From an uncultured Formosa sp. (GTDB lineage: Bacteria; Bacteroidota; Bacteroidia; Flavobacteriales; Flavobacteriaceae): DNA of 49,787 nucleotides. Positions 35,030 to 44,000 of this stretch are shown here, piece by piece; the stretch's first letter is position 1; the number at the start of each line of letters is the position of its first letter. Below the pieces are notes generated by a model that did no database searches, was not told where the DNA came from, and saw only the letters and a list, made by a program, of their open reading frames with translations. The position numbers were made by a program, and so were the translations under genes. Where the stretch lies: positions 1-49,787 of the forward strand of contig CAJXDP010000008.1 in NCBI GenBank assembly GCA_913052445.1, read 5' to 3'.

Positions 35030-35594
35030 TTGATTGTTTCCATCTCAAACTTTCAATCAAATGTACAATGTCTTTTTGGATGTAGTTAATGCTAGGTAGT
35101 ATAGAATCGTAGTTAGGTTTTGTTTCAAAATAAAGTGCTCCTGATAAAAAATGTTTTATGCTGTCAGTGACATAAAACTGAGATTGTGAGGCAACATTTC
35201 CTTTAAGGTCATAAAACATCCCGTATATTTCCATCCGATCATTATCATACTTCTGCTCTGAAATCTCATCAGCTTGTTCCAAATGTTTTTGAGTTATTTT
35301 TCTTACGTCAGAGATGTGTTTTTTTAAGTTATTATTTACTTCCTTATAGTTAATAAAAATAGATGCTTTTAGTGACGGATATCGGATAATAACTCCATTT
35401 AATAGATTATTTTTTTTAGAAATAGACATTTGGGCTAGTTTGTTTTTTTCGAACGCAAAGGGCAGCTCCATTGAGCTTTCGTGATAGGTCGCTTTGGGAT
35501 AATCTAAGCTCAAAAATGCTTTTGGTTTTGGAACTAAAACTTGCTCGCATGATAAAGAGATTGATATAAATAAAAGAATAACGTATGGTTTCAT
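35016..35594 (-). CDS. gldD: Gliding motility lipoprotein GldD
   Basis: A 192-residue lipoprotein (ISLSCEQ, Cys16) needed for gliding and type IX secretion function in Flavobacterium johnsoniae, where its exact role is unclear. Recognised by VPKPKAFLSLDYPKATY, FEKNKLAQMS, SLKASIFINYKEV and FYDLKGNVASQSQFYVTDSIKHFL, and by its position after gldE. Its ATG overlaps the gldE stop by one base (TAATG). The 3' end overlaps thiL on the other strand by 14 bases, so no terminator can sit between the convergent genes. Confidence 0.93.
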   Translation of the reverse strand: MKPYVILLFISISLSCEQVLVPKPKAFLSLDYPKATYHESSMELPFAFEKNKLAQMSISKKNNLLNGVIIRYPSLKASIFINYKEVNNNLKKHISDVRKITQKHLEQADEISEQKYDNDRMEIYGMFYDLKGNVASQSQFYVTDSIKHFLSGALYFETKPNYDSILPSINYIQKDIVHLIESLRWKQSINDL

Positions 35595-36916
35595 TATTTC
35601 TTCAAAGTTACTTTTAGTTGCTTAATGCGTTTATTGCTTAGTGCTTCCACAGTAAATGAATATTTTTTAAACGTAATTTTACTTTTTAATTTTGGGAAGC
35701 TTTTTGAAATTTCAAGTATAAATCCAGCTAAGGTTTCTGCCTCTCCTTTTTCATCTTCAAAAATTGACTCATCAGAAAGCTTGATAATTCTGTAAAAGTC
35801 TTTTAGTGTAGTTTTGCCTTCAAAAACAAAGTTATGAGCGTCTATTTTGGAGTAAATTAAATCATCGTCATCAAATTCATCACTAATATCGCCTACAATT
35901 TCTTCGATAACATCTTCTAGCGATACTACACCTGAAGTCCCGCCATACTCATCAACTACTATAGCAAGATGAATTTTTTTCTCTTGAAACTCGACCATTA
36001 AATCATCTAGTTTTTTATTTTCAGGAACAAAAAATGGAGTTCTAATTAAAGTTGTCCAGTCAAATTGTTTTTTTTGAAGGTAGGGCAACAAATCTTTCAC
36101 ATATAAAACACCCGTCACACTATCAACACTGTCTTTATAAACAGGAATTCGAGAATAGCCATTTCTTATAATTTCAGGAATTATTTTACTGTATTCAGTT
36201 GATTCATCTAATGCAAAAATATCAATACGTGGGCGCATTACTTGTTTGGTTTCCGTTTTGCCAAATGATACAATTCCTTGTAATATTTTTTGTTCTTCTT
36301 GCGTAGTGTCCTCATTGCTGGCTAGTTCCAGTGCCTGAGATAGGTATCCCACATTAAGAGTTGATTTTTGTTTTCCTAACATATTATGGACTCCAAGAGT
36401 TATTCGTTGCATAGGCATGCTTATGGGTGAAATGATTATATCAAGAACCTTAAGTGGGTAGGCCATAAATTTTGAAAACTTCAAGTTATTTCTATTTGCA
36501 TAAACCTTGGGTAAAACTTCCCCAATTAATAGGATTAAAAATGTAATTAGAACAACTTCTACAAAAAAGAGAAGGTCGATATTGAAAACTCCTAAAGTTA
36601 GTTTTGAGTCAACTCCCTCAAATAAGCGATCTACTAACGAAGCAAACAAAATAACAATTCCAATATTTATAAAATTATTAACTACTAATATTGTAGCGAG
36701 CAGTTTTTTTGGTTTTCTCAGAAGAGCGATAATTATCTCAGAAGATTTTTTTTTATTTTTTTTTGATTCATCTAAATCTTTTTGAGTCAACGAAAAAAGA
36801 GCTACTTCAGCTCCAGAAATTAGTGCAGAGGCTACTAAAAGAATTATAAGTCCTATGAGCCCGGACATAAGTGATGAATTTGAAAGAGGTACTATGATTG
36901 AAGGTTCAGGATTCAA
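35594..36916 (-). CDS. gldE: Gliding motility-associated protein GldE (CNNM/CorC type)
   Basis: A 440-residue inner membrane protein. The N-terminal CNNM/DUF21 transmembrane domain spans about 15-200, with four hydrophobic segments and the family motif LISGAEVALFSL and GEVLPKVYANRN. Two CBS domains follow (about 225-345; VMRPRIDIFAL, RIPVYKDSVDSVTGVLYVKDL, HLAIVVDEYGGTSGVVSLEDV with EEIVGDISDE) and a C-terminal CorC/HlyC-type domain (about 360-438). Similar proteins elsewhere act in Mg or Co handling; in F. johnsoniae GldE supports gliding and partly suppresses a gldD defect. It lies between ssb and gldD, the usual flavobacterial order. Confidence 0.94.
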   Translation of the reverse strand: MNPEPSIIVPLSNSSLMSGLIGLIILLVASALISGAEVALFSLTQKDLDESKKNKKKSSEIIIALLRKPKKLLATILVVNNFINIGIVILFASLVDRLFEGVDSKLTLGVFNIDLLFFVEVVLITFLILLIGEVLPKVYANRNNLKFSKFMAYPLKVLDIIISPISMPMQRITLGVHNMLGKQKSTLNVGYLSQALELASNEDTTQEEQKILQGIVSFGKTETKQVMRPRIDIFALDESTEYSKIIPEIIRNGYSRIPVYKDSVDSVTGVLYVKDLLPYLQKKQFDWTTLIRTPFFVPENKKLDDLMVEFQEKKIHLAIVVDEYGGTSGVVSLEDVIEEIVGDISDEFDDDDLIYSKIDAHNFVFEGKTTLKDFYRIIKLSDESIFEDEKGEAETLAGFILEISKSFPKLKSKITFKKYSFTVEALSNKRIKQLKVTLKK

Positions 36917-36938
36917 TTATTAGAGTGTATAAAATCAA

Positions 36939-37379
36939 TTAAAAAGGGAGATCATTAGTATGCTCTTGTGGGATAGCAGTTTTATTTCCAGTGTCTAAAT
37001 GTTTTTTGTTTTCAATTTCACTATTAGTTTCAGAGTTTTCATTTTTTGGAGTTAAAAATGTGAAATCAATACATTGAATTTCGGTGGAGTAGCGATCATT
37101 TCCTTTGTCATCTTGCCATTTACGTGTTTTTAAACGGCCTTCAATATACACTTTGTCCCCTTTTTTTAGGTATTTCTCGCAAATTTCAGCAGCTTTATTT
37201 CTCACAACGATATTGTGCCATTCTGTATTTGTCACCTTTTCGTTTGTTTGCTTATTTGTGTAGTTTTCATTTGTAGCTAAAGAGAAACGACCTACGCAAT
37301 TTTTGTCATCAAAATAGTGCATTTTAACCACATCTCCTAGATGCCCAATCAGCATTACTTTATTCAAGGTTCCTGACAT
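36939..37379 (-). CDS. ssb: Single-stranded DNA-binding protein
   Basis: A 146-residue SSB that coats single-stranded DNA during replication and repair. The OB-fold is about 1-112 (NKVMLIGHLGDVV, NTEWHNIVVRNKAAEICEKYLKKGDKVYIEGRL, RKWQDDKGNDRYSTEI). The tail is short and ends in NDLPF, the acidic tip that recruits partner proteins in bacterial SSBs. It lies 22 bases before gldE in the mutY-ssb-gldE-gldD order. A strong hairpin separates it from mutY, so ssb-gldE-gldD probably has its own promoter in the A/T-rich 70-base gap. Confidence 0.95.
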   Translation of the reverse strand: MSGTLNKVMLIGHLGDVVKMHYFDDKNCVGRFSLATNENYTNKQTNEKVTNTEWHNIVVRNKAAEICEKYLKKGDKVYIEGRLKTRKWQDDKGNDRYSTEIQCIDFTFLTPKNENSETNSEIENKKHLDTGNKTAIPQEHTNDLPF

Positions 37380-37429
37380 AAATTAGATATTTAAATTGAT
37401 TAATTAAATTTAGAATATAAAGATATCTA

Positions 37430-37457
37430 AAAATTAGGGATGCTCATCCCTAATTTT
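37430..37457 (-). terminator. Terminator overlapping the mutY stop codon
   Basis: A perfect 12-bp stem (arms AAAATTAGGGAT and ATCCCTAATTTT, four-base loop) runs into T residues on the minus strand. The mutY TAG (37450-37452) is inside the stem. Confidence 0.8.
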
Positions 37458-38490
37458 GAAAATTATTAATAAACCGTTCAAGGACTATTGGAACAGGGTA
37501 ATACTTAATATCCGACCATTTGATGGCTTTTTTCATCTGTATTGATGTTTTTAAGATCCAAAACTTTATATGTAATTCTTGGTGAGATAGTTTGTGGACG
37601 ATGTCAATTTCATTAAATAACAGTAGCTCGTCATACGATTCTGGAATAACTGATTGTGCATCGGAATGCGCTAGTAAGCCTTCAAGATCTATAGGTTTTT
37701 CTGTTTCTATCATTGGAAATTGATATAGCTGTTGCCAAATCCCCTTTTTCGTACGCTGTTCTAAATACGTTTTATTGCCCTTTAAGCTTATCACTATAAA
37801 GTTAAAATACTTCTTTTTAACTTTATTTTTTTTAAGTTTGACAGGAAGAAACTTAACAGATCCTGTGGCATAGGCCTGACAGTTTTTATTTAAAGGGCAT
37901 TCCGTACATACAGGCGATTGAGGCTTGCATTGTCGAGCTCCAAACTCCATGACTGCTTGGTTGTAATCACCCAAATTAGAAACTGGGAGTAAGGAAGTTG
38001 CTAGTGTTTTAAATTGTTTTATGCCATGCGTGCTATTAATGGGAGTGTCTATGCCAAAATAGCGCCCCAAAACACGATACACATTTCCGTCTACAGCCGC
38101 TATGGACTCTTCATAACAGATAGAAGCTATAGCACTTGCCGTGTAGTCCCCAACTCCTTTAAGTTGCAGAAGTTCTTTGTAGTTTTTTGGAAAAACTCCT
38201 TCAAGATGGTCATTAATGTATTTTGCTGAAAAGTGAAGATTTCTAGCTCGAGAATAATAGCCCAACCCTTGCCAAATTTTTAGAACTTCGTTTTCAGACG
38301 CATTAGCGAGATCTTTAAGAGTTGGAAAATTAGATATAAATGCTTCATAATAAGGCAACCCTTGTTTAACTTGGGTTTGTTGTAATATAATTTCGGACAA
38401 CCATATATTGTAAGGTTTCTTAGATTTTCGCCAAGGAAGATCTCTTTTGTTCGCTTGATACCAGTTAGTTAATATCGAGTTAAAGCTCAT
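37450..38490 (-). CDS. mutY: A/G-specific adenine glycosylase MutY
   Basis: Removes adenine paired with 8-oxoguanine in base excision repair; 346 residues. The glycosylase domain has WLSEIILQQTQV (catalytic Glu), the helix-hairpin-helix LKGVGDYTASAIAS, and VDGNVYRVLGR with the conserved Asp. The [4Fe-4S] cluster loop is intact with C-x6-C-x2-C-x5-C spacing (CKPQSPVCTECPLNKNC). A C-terminal NUDIX-like recognition domain occupies about 220-346. It is first in the mutY-ssb-gldE-gldD series but ends in its own hairpin. It is divergent from the HU-type gene. Confidence 0.96.
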   Translation of the reverse strand: MSFNSILTNWYQANKRDLPWRKSKKPYNIWLSEIILQQTQVKQGLPYYEAFISNFPTLKDLANASENEVLKIWQGLGYYSRARNLHFSAKYINDHLEGVFPKNYKELLQLKGVGDYTASAIASICYEESIAAVDGNVYRVLGRYFGIDTPINSTHGIKQFKTLATSLLPVSNLGDYNQAVMEFGARQCKPQSPVCTECPLNKNCQAYATGSVKFLPVKLKKNKVKKKYFNFIVISLKGNKTYLEQRTKKGIWQQLYQFPMIETEKPIDLEGLLAHSDAQSVIPESYDELLLFNEIDIVHKLSHQELHIKFWILKTSIQMKKAIKWSDIKYYPVPIVLERFINNFQN

Positions 38491-38552
38491 TTTTCATTTT
38501 TATTCACACACAAAAATAATCTTTTAATATATTAAACTTTAATTCTATAGGG

Positions 38553-38584
38553 TTGAAATATTGAATTTAAAATACATATATTTG
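38553..38584 (+). promoter_or_regulatory. Bacteroidota-type promoter of the HU-family gene
   Basis: TTG at 38553-38555 is followed after 21 bases by TATATTTG at 38577-38584, a full match to the TTG-N19-21-TAnnTTTG pattern. It predicts a leader of roughly 40 bases before the ATG at 38629. Confidence 0.65.
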
Positions 38585-38628
38585 CAAGCCGTTTAATAAA
38601 ACATTAACGTTAAAATATTTATAATAAA

Positions 38629-38922
38629 ATGACTAAAGCTGAAATTGTAGCTAAAATTTCCAACGACCTAGGAATCGAAAAAGGAGATGTATTAGCAACT
38701 GTTGAGTCTTTTATGAGTGAAGTAAAAGGATCCCTGGAGACAGGAGAGAATGTTTATCTGAGAGGATTTGGAAGCTTTATTGTTAAAACAAGAGCTGAGA
38801 AAATAGGCAGAAATATTTCCAAGAATACTTCAATCAAAATACCAGCTCACAATATACCTTCCTTCAAGCCGTCTAAAGTTTTTATAGAAGGCGTAAAGTT
38901 AAAGGTTAAAGTAAATAAATAA
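38629..38922 (+). CDS. HU/IHF-family DNA-binding protein
   Basis: A 97-residue nucleoid protein. The N-terminal helices (MTKAEIVAKISNDLGIEKGDV) and DNA-binding arm (LRGFGSFIVKTRAEKIGRN, then IKIPAHNIPSFKPSKVF) fit the DNABII family; the arm-tip sequence IPAHNIPSFKPSK is of the HU/IHF type with a Pro for DNA kinking. Which of HU or IHF it resembles more was not decided. It shares its upstream region with the divergent mutY and has a recognisable TTG/TATATTTG promoter. The tiny ribosome-associated gene begins 30 bases after its stop, so the two are probably co-transcribed. Confidence 0.94.
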   Translation: MTKAEIVAKISNDLGIEKGDVLATVESFMSEVKGSLETGENVYLRGFGSFIVKTRAEKIGRNISKNTSIKIPAHNIPSFKPSKVFIEGVKLKVKVNK

Positions 38923-38952
38923 ATTTATTACTAATTTCTAAAAAATACATTT

Positions 38953-39042
38953 ATGCCAAGTGGTAAAAAACGTAAAAGACATAAGGTAGCGACGCACAAG
39001 CGTAAAAAGAGACGACGTGCTAATCGTCACAAGAAGAAATAA
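38953..39042 (+). CDS. AURKAIP1/COX24-domain mini-protein (29 residues), ribosome-associated
   Basis: A 29-residue protein, nearly all Lys, Arg and His, starting MPSGKKRKRHKVATHKRK and ending in NRHKKK. I recognise it as the highly conserved Bacteroidota protein annotated with the AURKAIP1/COX24 domain, related to mitochondrial small-subunit protein mS38 and mycobacterial bS22. It is therefore probably a small-subunit ribosomal component near the decoding region. It is easily missed by gene finders because of its length. It lies 30 bases after the HU-family gene and is followed at once by a strong terminator. Confidence 0.9.
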   Translation: MPSGKKRKRHKVATHKRKKRRRANRHKKK

Positions 39043-39076
39043 ATCAAAAAAGTAGCTCAAGCTACTTTTTTGATTT
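39041..39076 (+). terminator. Terminator after the mini-protein gene
   Basis: Perfect 16-bp arms (AAATCAAAAAAGTAGC and GCTACTTTTTTGATTT) with loop TCAA. It overlaps the last bases of the mini-protein stop codon and separates it from the rng leader. Confidence 0.9.
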
Positions 39077-39254
39077 ATTTTTAGAAAGTTCATTGACATC
39101 TAATTCGTAAAAATTCAGCTAAACCTTACTATTTTCACGAATTTACCGTACAAAACCCTGTGAAATCTTAGTTTTTAAACATCAAAATTCGTTTAAATTC
39201 TTAGGGTTATATTCCTGTAAATTTATGGGAATGAATAAAAAAAATTTATAATCC

Positions 39255-39276
39255 ATCTGAACAATTTTGTTCAGAT
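39255..39276 (+). promoter_or_regulatory. 22-nt palindrome just upstream of rng
   Basis: Perfect 10-base arms ATCTGAACAA and TTGTTCAGAT flank a TT centre; the right arm ends 14 bases before the rng ATG at 39291. In RNA it can form a 9-bp hairpin with an ATTT tetraloop beside the ribosome-binding region; in DNA it could be an operator. E. coli rne is autoregulated through leader structure, so a similar role is possible but unproven. Confidence 0.55.
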
Positions 39277-39290
39277 TAAAATTAACTAAT

Positions 39291-40838
39291 ATGAATAAAG
39301 AATTAATAATTCGATCTAATTCAGATAATGTTGATTTTGCCTTATTAAAAGATGGAAAATTAATTGAATTTCAAAAAGACGAAGATAACAGTAAGTTTTC
39401 TGTAGGCGATGTGTTTTTAGCCAAAGTCAGAAAATCTGTTCCGGGTCTTAACGCTGCATTTGTAAATGTAGGGTATGAAAAAGATGCATTTTTGCATTAT
39501 CATGATCTTGGACCAAAGTATCCAACGCTTATGAAATTCATGAAACGTGTAAGCACAGGTAAATCAAATGATTATTCTTTAAAAAACTTCACTTTTGAAG
39601 ATGACATTAAAAAAGATGGTAATATTGATGATGTTATAAAGTCAAATCAATCTATCTTAGTTCAAATTGTAAAAGAACCAATTTCCACTAAGGGACCTAG
39701 AATAAGTTCTGAGATATCTCTAGCTGGACGCTATTTAGTTCTTGTTCCATTTTCAGACCGTATCTCAATCTCTCAAAAAATTGAAAGTAGAAAAGAAAAA
39801 GAACGTTTAAAAAGATTAGTGAAAAGTATAACTCCTAAAGGATTTGGAGTTATTATCCGAACAGTTGCTACAGATAAGAAAGTTGCAGAACTAGATAAAG
39901 ATCTTCAGAATTTGTATTCGAATTGGGAATCTATTTGTAAAGCAATCCCTCGAGCTCATACACCAAGTAAAGTTCTTGGTGAAATGAACAAAGCCTCTTC
40001 TATACTTAGAGACATTTTCAATGATACTTTTACGGGCATCACGGTTGATAATGAAATTCTTTTCAATCAAGTTAAAGATTATGTAAATGAGATTGCCCCT
40101 CACAAGGCATCGATTGTAAATTACCATAATCTTAAAACACCAATTTTTGAGAAATTTGGAATTGAAAGACAAATCAAAACTTCCTTTGGAAAAACAGTGT
40201 CAATGGCTAGAGGTGCTTATTTAATTATTGAGCACACAGAAGCCCTCCATGTTGTAGATGTTAATAGTGGAAATCGTTCAAGCAAACAAAGAAATCAAGA
40301 GGATACTGCATTAGAAGTTAATTTAATCTCAGCAACCGAACTAGCACGTCAATTTAGATTGCGTGATATGGGCGGAATCATTGTAATCGACTTTATTGAC
40401 ATGAACAAGGCGGAGAATCGAAAAAAACTGTTTAATCACCTTAGAGATGAGATGAAAGATGATAGAGCTAAACACAAAATACTACCACCTAGTAAGTTTG
40501 GTTTAATTCAAATCACAAGACAGCGTGTTCGTCCAGAAATGAATATTAAGACCAAGGAAAAGAATCCTAGTGGTATTAATGGTGCAGAAGTTGAAGCACC
40601 CATTGTTTTGATTGAAAAAATGAATTATCAACTTGACCAAATCATTAAAAAAGGCTATAAAGACGTGACTTTAAACACACACCCTTTTATAGCAGCCTTT
40701 ATAACTAAAGGCTTCCCATCCATACGAACAAAATGGTATTTTGAACATAAAAAATGGGTAAAAGTAATGCCAAGAGATGCTTACACGTATCTACAATATC
40801 ATTTTAAAAATAGTAATGGCAAAACCATTAAATTGTAA
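39291..40838 (+). CDS. rng: Ribonuclease E/G family protein
   Basis: Single-strand-specific endoribonuclease for rRNA processing and mRNA turnover, 515 residues. An S1 RNA-binding domain lies at about 35-130 (GDVFLAKVRKSVPGLNAAFVNVG) with an inserted flavobacterial segment. The catalytic DNase I-like region carries metal-binding Asp323 (HVVDVNSGNR) and Asp367 (IVIDFIDM), and TRQRVRP follows. The Zn-link cysteines (CPxC) that join subunits in E. coli RNase E are absent after RQRVRP. The length resembles RNase G, with no long scaffold tail. The ATG at 39291 was preferred over a TTG at 39267 that lies inside the leader palindrome. Confidence 0.95.
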   Translation: MNKELIIRSNSDNVDFALLKDGKLIEFQKDEDNSKFSVGDVFLAKVRKSVPGLNAAFVNVGYEKDAFLHYHDLGPKYPTLMKFMKRVSTGKSNDYSLKNFTFEDDIKKDGNIDDVIKSNQSILVQIVKEPISTKGPRISSEISLAGRYLVLVPFSDRISISQKIESRKEKERLKRLVKSITPKGFGVIIRTVATDKKVAELDKDLQNLYSNWESICKAIPRAHTPSKVLGEMNKASSILRDIFNDTFTGITVDNEILFNQVKDYVNEIAPHKASIVNYHNLKTPIFEKFGIERQIKTSFGKTVSMARGAYLIIEHTEALHVVDVNSGNRSSKQRNQEDTALEVNLISATELARQFRLRDMGGIIVIDFIDMNKAENRKKLFNHLRDEMKDDRAKHKILPPSKFGLIQITRQRVRPEMNIKTKEKNPSGINGAEVEAPIVLIEKMNYQLDQIIKKGYKDVTLNTHPFIAAFITKGFPSIRTKWYFEHKKWVKVMPRDAYTYLQYHFKNSNGKTIKL

Positions 40839-40870
40839 AAAAAAGCCTCGCAATAGCGGGGCTTTTTTTG
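40838..40870. terminator. Terminator between rng and leuB
   Basis: Hairpin GCCTCGC-AATA-GCGGGGC (one G-T pair) flanked by an A run and a T run. It lies between convergent genes and can act in both directions. Confidence 0.88.
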
Positions 40871-40892
40871 TATGATAGTTTTCGATATTTCG

Positions 40893-42011
40893 TTAAATAA
40901 TCGTAGACTGCCCAAGATGCATGTTCCTGAAATTCAAGTTTGAGTCATCGGGGTTGTTTATATAGTCTTCTATAAAATCACCTACGTTGGTTGTAGAGAT
41001 ATTATCAAATTTTGTATTTAAATCTGGCGTTGTAATGTTTAGTTTAAGTGACTTTTCAACGGCGGTTCTTATCATGTCAGCTTCCTTGTTTAGCGCAAAG
41101 TGGTCTAGTAACATAGCAGCAGATAGTATTGAAGCGATTGGGTTAGCAATCCCTTTTCCTTCTGCCTGTGGATAAGACCCGTGGATTGGCTCAAACATAG
41201 AATATTTATTACCAACAGACGCAGAAGCTAATAGCCCAATTGAGCCTCCAATGACACTTGCTTCATCACTTATCACGTCTCCAAATAAGTTTTCTGTAAG
41301 AATGACATCAAACTGTGTTGGGTTTAAAATCATCTGCATGGCCGCGTTGTCTACAAAAAGGTAATCTAGTTCTATATCAGGATATTCTTCAGCAAGTTCT
41401 CCAACCACTTTTCTCCATAGTCGGGAGCTTTCTAATACATTTGCTTTATCAACCAGTGTTACCTTTTGTCGTCTAGATTTAGCTGCTTTAAACGCAAGGT
41501 GAGCTATGCGTTCTATTTCATATCTAGAGTATTCGCAAAGATCGGATGCAGTATTTCCATCAGCACTTAATTTTTTTTCTCCAAAATAAATTCCACCAGT
41601 TAGTTCTCTATAAATACTAATATCAGTTCCTCTAATTATTTTTTTCTTTAAAGGAGATTTTCCAAGCAATGATTCATATGCCTTTACAGGTCTGACATTT
41701 GCGTACAAACCTAGCTCCTTACGAAGTTTTAAGAGTCCTTGTTCTGGGCGCACTTTTGCTGTTGGGTCATTGTCATATTTTGGGTGTCCTATAGCACCAA
41801 ATAATATTGAGTCATTGGCTCTACATACATCGAGCGTAATTTCAGGTAAAGGTTCTCCTAACTGATCAATAGCAATTGCACCAACAAGAGCAGGGGTAAA
41901 AGTAAAGTGATGGTCATAATTAACTGCAATTGCTTTCAGTACTTTTACAGACTGTTCAGTCACTTCTGGGCCAATTCCATCACCTGATAAAACAGCGATT
42001 TTTAAATTCAT
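40893..42011 (-). CDS. leuB: 3-Isopropylmalate dehydrogenase
   Basis: Oxidises and decarboxylates 3-isopropylmalate to 2-ketoisocaproate precursors using NAD; third step of leucine synthesis. 372 residues from the chosen ATG, giving MNLKIAVLSGDGIGPEV at the N-terminus. Motifs: GAIGHPKYDNDP, RPEQGLLKLRKELGLYANVRP (substrate Arg residues), DKANVLESSRLW, FDVILTENLFGDVISDEAS (Mg-binding Asp residues) and EPIHGSYPQAEGKGIANP (NAD site). Start 42011 leaves one base after the leuD stop; an upstream start inside leuD (42035) is less likely. Last gene of leuACDB. Confidence 0.96.
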   Translation of the reverse strand: MNLKIAVLSGDGIGPEVTEQSVKVLKAIAVNYDHHFTFTPALVGAIAIDQLGEPLPEITLDVCRANDSILFGAIGHPKYDNDPTAKVRPEQGLLKLRKELGLYANVRPVKAYESLLGKSPLKKKIIRGTDISIYRELTGGIYFGEKKLSADGNTASDLCEYSRYEIERIAHLAFKAAKSRRQKVTLVDKANVLESSRLWRKVVGELAEEYPDIELDYLFVDNAAMQMILNPTQFDVILTENLFGDVISDEASVIGGSIGLLASASVGNKYSMFEPIHGSYPQAEGKGIANPIASILSAAMLLDHFALNKEADMIRTAVEKSLKLNITTPDLNTKFDNISTTNVGDFIEDYINNPDDSNLNFRNMHLGQSTII

Positions 42012-42012
42012 A

Positions 42013-42603
42013 TCAATAGGTTTTTTGAAGCTCAAAAGCTTCGATAATTTCTTTTTTACTTAATAAATAATCAATATCGTCATATCCATTAATCATACAT
42101 GTTTTTTTGTAAGGATCAATATCAAAACTTTCGCTTAAATCGGTTCCTTCAATGCTGATAGTCTGCGTTTCTAAATTTACCTCAAATTGAGTATTAGCAT
42201 CGGATTCAACAGATTCAAATAGATGATCCAGAAAGCGTTCAGAAACTTGGACTGGTAAAAGACCGTTATTTAAAGCATTTCCTTTAAAAATATCCGCAAA
42301 AAAACTAGACACAATTACTTTAAATCCAAAGCCGACTAATGCCCAAGCTGCATGTTCACGACTAGAGCCGCAACCAAAGTTATCTCCCGCAATTAAAATG
42401 CTTCCAGAATATAATGGATTATTTAGAGAGAAGTTTGAAACTGGATCTCCTAACTTGTCAAAACGCCAGTCTCTAAAAACATTATCTCCAAAACCTTTCT
42501 TGTCTGTAGCTTTTAAAAAACGCGCTGGTATGATCTGATCCGTATCCACATTAGCAATGTTTAATGGAATTGCTTGGGAGTTGTGTGTTTTAAATTTCTC
42601 CAT
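42013..42603 (-). CDS. leuD: 3-Isopropylmalate dehydratase small subunit
   Basis: Swivel-domain subunit of isopropylmalate isomerase, which pairs with LeuC; 196 residues. Motifs: [14 protein letters not shown] and [16 protein letters not shown], followed by [17 protein letters not shown]. The stop of leuC overlaps its ATG by one base, so the subunits are translationally coupled, and leuB follows after one base. Confidence 0.97.
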   Translation of the reverse strand: MEKFKTHNSQAIPLNIANVDTDQIIPARFLKATDKKGFGDNVFRDWRFDKLGDPVSNFSLNNPLYSGSILIAGDNFGCGSSREHAAWALVGFGFKVIVSSFFADIFKGNALNNGLLPVQVSERFLDHLFESVESDANTQFEVNLETQTISIEGTDLSESFDIDPYKKTCMINGYDDIDYLLSKKEIIEAFELQKTY

Positions 42604-43985
42604 TAATTTAATTGTTTAGTGATATCTATAATTTTTCCTTCTATTGCAGTTACAGCTGCAACTAAGGGGCTTGCTAAAATTGTTCTTGCTCCCTGCCCTT
42701 GTCGGCCTTCAAAATTTCTATTTGAAGTGGATACACAGTATTCTTTTTGCGGAATTTTGTCGTCATTCATTGCTAAACATGCCGAACAGCCTGGTTGTCT
42801 CAATTCAAATCCAGCAGCATTAAAAATATCTTTTAACCCTTCTTCGATAATTTGAGTCTCTACTTGTTTACTTCCTGGAACTAGCCATGCAGTTACATTT
42901 TTGGCCTTCTGCTTCCCTTTGACATAGTCTGCAGCAACTCTGAAATCTTCAATTCTAGAGTTAGTACAACTTCCAATAAATACGAAGTTTATAGGGGTAT
43001 TAATCAGAGATTTACCAGCCTCAAAATTCATGTATTGTAGTGACTTCTCAAATGAAGGATCATTATTTATAGGTATTCTTTCAGAGATCTTAATACCCAT
43101 TCCTGGGTTTGTTCCGTAAGTAACCATCGGCTCTATATCTTCTGCATCAAAAAAATATTCTTTATCAAATTGTGCATCTTCATCAGTTGGAAGTGTTTTC
43201 CAGTATGCTACTTTAGTGTTAAAGTCTTCATTTTTAGGAGCAAATTCTCTATCTTTTACATATTCAAAAGTCGTCTCATCTGGGGCAATCATTCCGCCTC
43301 TAGCTCCCATTTCAATACTCATATTACAAACAGTCATTCGACCTTCCATACTCATGTTTTCAAAAACATCGCCTGCGTATTCACAGAAATAACCGGTTCC
43401 AGAATTGGTCCCTAATTTTGAGATTATGTATAAGATCACGTCTTTAGGAAGCACTCCATTTTTAAGTATTCCATTTACGCTCACTCTTAAGCTCTTAGGC
43501 TTTGATAACAGTAAGCACTGGCTTGCAAATACTTGGGCAACTTGACTAGTGCCAATTCCAAAAGCAATAGCTCCAAAAGCTCCGTGCGTTGAAGTGTGAC
43601 TGTCGCCACAAACCATTGTCATCCCAGGCTGAGTAATGCCCAGTTCAGGAGCCATTACGTGTACAATACCATTGTACTTGTGACCTAGTTCGAAAAGAGT
43701 AATATTATTTTTACTACAATTTTCAGAGAGTTGGGCAAGTTGTTTTCTAGACAAATCATCCTTAACCGGTAAATGTTGATCTAGAGTAGGTGTGTTGTGG
43801 TCAGCTGTCCCTATAATTTTATGTGGCCTAAAAACAGGAATCAGTCGCTCTTCAAGTTCATTAAAAGCTTGTGGACTTGTTACTTCATGTATTAAATGCT
43901 TATCAATGTAAAGCACTTGGGGTCCGTTCTGAACTGTGTCAACGACATGAGCATCCCAAACCTTGTCAAATAGAGTTTTTTTCAT
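42603..43985 (-). CDS. leuC: 3-Isopropylmalate dehydratase large subunit
   Basis: Aconitase-type [4Fe-4S] subunit that isomerises 2- to 3-isopropylmalate; 460 residues. Cluster cysteines are visible in [13 protein letters not shown] and [11 protein letters not shown], and other family motifs are [25 protein letters not shown] and [19 protein letters not shown]. It starts 15 bases after leuA and overlaps leuD by one base. It depends on iron-sulfur supply, encoded elsewhere in the window. Confidence 0.97.
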   Translation of the reverse strand: MKKTLFDKVWDAHVVDTVQNGPQVLYIDKHLIHEVTSPQAFNELEERLIPVFRPHKIIGTADHNTPTLDQHLPVKDDLSRKQLAQLSENCSKNNITLFELGHKYNGIVHVMAPELGITQPGMTMVCGDSHTSTHGAFGAIAFGIGTSQVAQVFASQCLLLSKPKSLRVSVNGILKNGVLPKDVILYIISKLGTNSGTGYFCEYAGDVFENMSMEGRMTVCNMSIEMGARGGMIAPDETTFEYVKDREFAPKNEDFNTKVAYWKTLPTDEDAQFDKEYFFDAEDIEPMVTYGTNPGMGIKISERIPINNDPSFEKSLQYMNFEAGKSLINTPINFVFIGSCTNSRIEDFRVAADYVKGKQKAKNVTAWLVPGSKQVETQIIEEGLKDIFNAAGFELRQPGCSACLAMNDDKIPQKEYCVSTSNRNFEGRQGQGARTILASPLVAAVTAIEGKIIDITKQLN

Positions 43986-44000
43986 AAATTCGGGCTCAAT

